DNA from: Winogradskyella sp046545555
GTDB lineage: Bacteria > Bacteroidota > Bacteroidia > Flavobacteriales > Flavobacteriaceae
Length of the DNA stretch: 64,000 nucleotides
Assembly: GCF_046545555.1 (NCBI RefSeq)
Contig: NZ_JBHZTH010000002.1
Span: forward strand, 62,001 to 126,000
Reading direction: 5' to 3'
The notes under the pieces were generated by a model. It searched no databases, was not told the DNA's origin, and saw only the letters and a list, made by a program, of their open reading frames with translations. Positions 61,208 to 64,000 of the stretch are shown piece after piece. The position numbers and the translations under genes were made by a program. The stretch's first letter is position 1. Every line of letters starts with the position of its first letter.

Positions 61208-61834
61208 ATGATAATTGAGAAATTAAATTGGCGTTATGCGACCAAGAAATTTGACACTAACAAAACACTTACTACAAAAAAAATATTAATTTTAAAGGAG
61301 GCTTTTAACTTAACTGCTTTATCCTATGGGTTACAGACTTTAAAAATGGTAATTGTTGAAGATAAATCTAAAAGAGAAGATTTAGTGAAGTTAGCTTACG
61401 GACAAAGGCAAGTTGCAGATGCGTCGCATCTATTGGTACTTTGTATTCAGAATAGTATTGATACAAATGATGTAGAACAGCATTTTGATACTATAAAAAG
61501 GGTAAGAAATACGCCTGATTCTATTTTAGAACCCTTTAAAAAACAACTATCAGCTACAATAGCACAAATGTCTGCCGATAAAAAAATAGTTTGGGCTACA
61601 AAACAGGCTTACATAGCTTTAGGAAATTTAATGACCGTTTGCGCAATTGAAGACATAGATAGTTGTCCTATGGAAGGCTTTTTACCAAAAGAATTTGATA
61701 AAACTTTGGGATTAGACGATTTAAATTTAAGCTCCGTTTTACTTTTACCAGTGGGTTATAGGGCAGAGGACGATATGTTTGCTGAACTTAAAAAAGTAAG
61801 AAAACCATTATCAGAAATAGTAATAGAATTATAA
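61208..61834 (+). CDS. NAD(P)H-dependent nitroreductase family protein (NfsB-like)
   Basis: A 208-residue FMN oxidoreductase when started at ATG 61208 (MIIEKLNWRYATKKFD), which matches the family N-terminus; a 12-residue upstream extension is less likely. RYATKKFD, LTALSYGLQTLKM and WATKQAYIALGNLMTVC are typical of NfsB/oxygen-insensitive nitroreductases. It reduces nitro groups or quinones. Confidence 0.88.
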   Translation: MIIEKLNWRYATKKFDTNKTLTTKKILILKEAFNLTALSYGLQTLKMVIVEDKSKREDLVKLAYGQRQVADASHLLVLCIQNSIDTNDVEQHFDTIKRVRNTPDSILEPFKKQLSATIAQMSADKKIVWATKQAYIALGNLMTVCAIEDIDSCPMEGFLPKEFDKTLGLDDLNLSSVLLLPVGYRAEDDMFAELKKVRKPLSEIVIEL

Positions 61835-61871
61835 AATATATAATTTTAGAATAATTTAAGTAATAAATTTT

Positions 61872-63068
61872 ATGCCAGGATTCGAATTATTTAGTGATTT
61901 AGAACGTAACCAAGTTAATGATGTTTTAGATAACGGAGTATTGATGCGCTACGGTTTTGATGGCATGCGAAAAGGCCATTGGAAAGCAAAAGAACTTGAA
62001 GCTGAATTAGAAAAGACATTTGATTCTAATCACGTACAATTAGTTTCTAGCGGAACAGCTGCAGTTTCTGTAGCCTTAGCTTCAGCTGGTGTTGGTGCTG
62101 GTGATGAAGTTATTATGCCAACTTTCACTTTTGTAGCAAGTTTTGAGGCTATTATGATGTTGGGTGCTATACCTATTTTGGTGGATATTGATGATACGCT
62201 TACATTAGACCCTAAGGCGGTTGAAGCTGCAATTACTTCCAAGACTAAAGCGGTTATGGTCGTGCAAATGTGTGGAAGTATGGGAGATATGGATGCTTTA
62301 CGAAAAGTCTGTGACTTTCATAGCTTAATTTTTGTTGAAGATGCTTGCCAAGCTATTGGAGGTAGTTACAAAGGTCAACCGCTCGGCAGTATTGCTGATG
62401 TTGGTTGTTTTTCTTTCGATTTTGTAAAAACTATAACTTGTGGTGAAGGTGGAGCAGTAGTTACCAATAACAAAGATTTCTATACAAATGCAGATCATTA
62501 TAGTGATCATGGCCACGATCATATAGGTAGCGATAGAGGTGCAGAAACACATCCGTTTTTAGGTTATAATTTTAGAATTTCAGAGTTACATGCTGCCGTT
62601 GGTCTAGCTCAAGTAAAACGATTGCCAGAATTTATAGCGATACAAAAGAAAAACTATTCTATAATTAGAGATGAGTTAGCTAAAATACCAGAAGTAACTT
62701 TTAGAACTGTACCAGAAGGTGGTGAAGAGAGTTATTCATTTCTTAATTTCTTTTTACCAGATGCTGATACTGCACAAAAAGTTTCAGTAGCATTTAAAGA
62801 AAGTGGTATTGATGTTTGTTGGAACTATTACCAAAACAATTGGCACTATATTAGAAAATGGGATCATCTAAAAGATTTAAAATCACTATTCCCTGTTTCT
62901 AAAGAAGTTAAGGACGGTTTAGAATATCTTCAAACTAAATCCTTTGAGCAGTCAGACGCTTACATTTCTCGTAATATATCTTGTCTAATAAAATTGTCTT
63001 GGACCGAGGAAGAAGTGTTAAAAAGAGCTAGAATTATGGCTGATTGTATCTCAGAAATTTGTAAATAA
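61872..63068 (+). CDS. DegT/DnrJ/EryC1/StrS family aminotransferase
   Basis: A 398-residue PLP sugar-aminotransferase-type enzyme: SSGTAAVSVALASAGVGAGDEV, EDACQAIGGSYKGQPLGSIADVGCFSFDF with PLP Lys in VKTITCGEGGAV, and LGYNFRISELHAAVGLAQ. Usually acts on nucleotide-linked keto sugars for polysaccharide synthesis. No other sugar gene is next to it in the window, so the substrate is open. The DHGHDHIGSD stretch is an unusually His/Asp-rich loop. Confidence 0.9.
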   Translation: MPGFELFSDLERNQVNDVLDNGVLMRYGFDGMRKGHWKAKELEAELEKTFDSNHVQLVSSGTAAVSVALASAGVGAGDEVIMPTFTFVASFEAIMMLGAIPILVDIDDTLTLDPKAVEAAITSKTKAVMVVQMCGSMGDMDALRKVCDFHSLIFVEDACQAIGGSYKGQPLGSIADVGCFSFDFVKTITCGEGGAVVTNNKDFYTNADHYSDHGHDHIGSDRGAETHPFLGYNFRISELHAAVGLAQVKRLPEFIAIQKKNYSIIRDELAKIPEVTFRTVPEGGEESYSFLNFFLPDADTAQKVSVAFKESGIDVCWNYYQNNWHYIRKWDHLKDLKSLFPVSKEVKDGLEYLQTKSFEQSDAYISRNISCLIKLSWTEEEVLKRARIMADCISEICK

Positions 63069-63129
63069 AAATCGTATTGAAGTCTGTATAGTCTATGTAT
63101 AGGTTCAAAATATTTTTTCTAAAATAAAT

Positions 63130-64000
63130 ATGTCTAAATTTATTAAAAATACATTTATGCGCCTCAAATACATTGTTACCTTAAGTTTATCTCTATCTAT
63201 TAGTTTTTTGTTTTCGCAACAAACACCTTTAGATTTTTCTAGTAGTTCGCATAACTTTTCAGGATTTGATGGAAGTGGGTTTTCCTTTAATACTAATCCT
63301 GAGGATGGAGCGGATGATGTAGGGCAGTTTTTTAATAATGGAAGCATGCCATGGCAGGGTTTCTATTTAGATTTAGCTGAGCCAATAAATTTAGCAATAG
63401 AGCAAGTTATTACACTATCTTTTTATCAGTTTGACCCTAATGCTCATACAATCATGGTGAAATTAGAGAACGGAACAGAAGTCGATGTCGAGGTGGTACA
63501 AAATAATTCTGGTACTGGTTGGTCTAACGAAATAACTTTTGATTTCGCTAATGCAACCATAAGTGGTACATCGAGTAACACTAATGCAAATGGTTCTTAT
63601 TCTCGATTAACAATTTTTATAGATGGAGGAGTTAACTCTTCTGGCACTTATCTAATTGATAATATTAACGATGGGTCTGAAGCTGTTGATCCAAATGCCT
63701 TAGATGTAATATATACAGATTTAGTTTGGGAAGATGATTTTGATGTAAACGGTGCTATTGACTCTAACAAATGGTTTCATCAAACACAATTACCTTCTGG
63801 AGGAAATTGGTTTAATGGTGAAGAACAGCATTATACAAACCGTATCGAAAATTCTTTTGTGGATAATGGATTTTTAAATATTGTTGCTATTAAAGAATCC
63901 TTTACAGACCAAGGAGAAACAAAGCAATACACTTCTGCGCGACTAAATTCTAAGTTCGCTTTTACCTATGGTAGAGTAGATGTAAGAGCTAAGTTACCCT
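63130..64000 (+). CDS. GH16 family glycoside hydrolase, secreted, 3' partial
   Basis: An open frame of 290 codons cut by the window end. A signal peptide follows an ATG at 63130 or, more typically, at 63157 (MRLKYIVTLSLSLSISFLFSQ). An N-terminal beta-rich carbohydrate-binding-like module (about residues 30-190) is followed by the start of a GH16 domain (LVWEDDFDVNGAIDSNKWF, EEQHYTNRIENSFVDNGFL, YGRVDVRAKLP). GH16 members in marine Bacteroidota degrade laminarin, agar or carrageenan; the catalytic ExDxxE lies beyond the window. The family is clear, the substrate not. Confidence 0.85.
   Translation, partial: MSKFIKNTFMRLKYIVTLSLSLSISFLFSQQTPLDFSSSSHNFSGFDGSGFSFNTNPEDGADDVGQFFNNGSMPWQGFYLDLAEPINLAIEQVITLSFYQFDPNAHTIMVKLENGTEVDVEVVQNNSGTGWSNEITFDFANATISGTSSNTNANGSYSRLTIFIDGGVNSSGTYLIDNINDGSEAVDPNALDVIYTDLVWEDDFDVNGAIDSNKWFHQTQLPSGGNWFNGEEQHYTNRIENSFVDNGFLNIVAIKESFTDQGETKQYTSARLNSKFAFTYGRVDVRAKLP

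Overview
The window is low-GC (roughly one third G+C) and comes from the chromosome of a member of the Flavobacteriaceae (Bacteroidota), probably a marine genus close to Lacinutrix, Olleya, Psychroserpens or Winogradskyella. This is inferred from gene content: DUF4290, DUF2911, a Lacal_2735-type small protein, fused CcsBA, BshB1 for bacillithiol, and a UbiA/Maf/KdsC block. Promoters are of the Bacteroidota type (TTTG-N19-TAnnTTTG), seen in front of all three tRNA genes. No rRNA, CRISPR array or insertion sequence was found.

Layout. 1-7172 is the right end of an integrated element. It holds an AIPR abortive-infection protein (5' end outside the window), an McrA-like HNH nuclease 3 bp behind it, a DUF2779 protein joining a Cas4-like nuclease to a DEDD exonuclease fold, a small zinc-finger protein, an unknown protein, and a tyrosine integrase interrupted by an in-frame TGA. 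The element abuts tRNA-Met. 7369-15724 is core genome: aminotransferase IV, YqgE, HU, fmt-recQ-ATPase, DUF493, and DUF4290-murA, where MurA carries Asp in place of the fosfomycin-target Cys.

16098-30095 is a light and photo-oxidative stress region, all on the minus strand. It has four photolyase/cryptochrome proteins (one class-I-like, one divergent, one of FeS-BCP type that lacks cluster cysteines, one DASH), DUF2256, folE, glutathione peroxidase, TspO, two SRPBCC/SDR-type genes, a flavin reductase, an ABC1 kinase and a TetR regulator. Two operons in this region start from promoters carrying the same 30-bp dyad, TGTTTAAC-N14-GTTAAACA, one of them the TetR gene's own promoter. This is the strongest candidate for an undescribed regulatory system here.

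30210-32955 is an arsenic operon (ArsR, membrane protein, DUF6428, arsenate-reductase-like phosphatase, aquaporin). Four of its five proteins end in vicinal-cysteine tails. 33117-46876 holds DUF2911, an oxidoreductase, a sodium symporter with a 36-residue partner, a large PIG-L deacetylase, a CorA/MscS pair, a lipoprotein-Maf-UbiA-KdsC-DUF2520 cluster, a truncated haemoglobin and an MFS transporter. 46953-57522 holds MscL, the 1088-residue CcsBA, two small membrane proteins, a trans-sulfuration enzyme, BshB1, tRNA-His, two paralogous M28 lipoprotein peptidases and DUF3108. 57672-64000 holds tRNA-Ser, a molybdenum hydroxylase (IorAB-like) with its MocA maturase, a nitroreductase, a DegT aminotransferase and the start of a GH16 glycanase cut by the window end.
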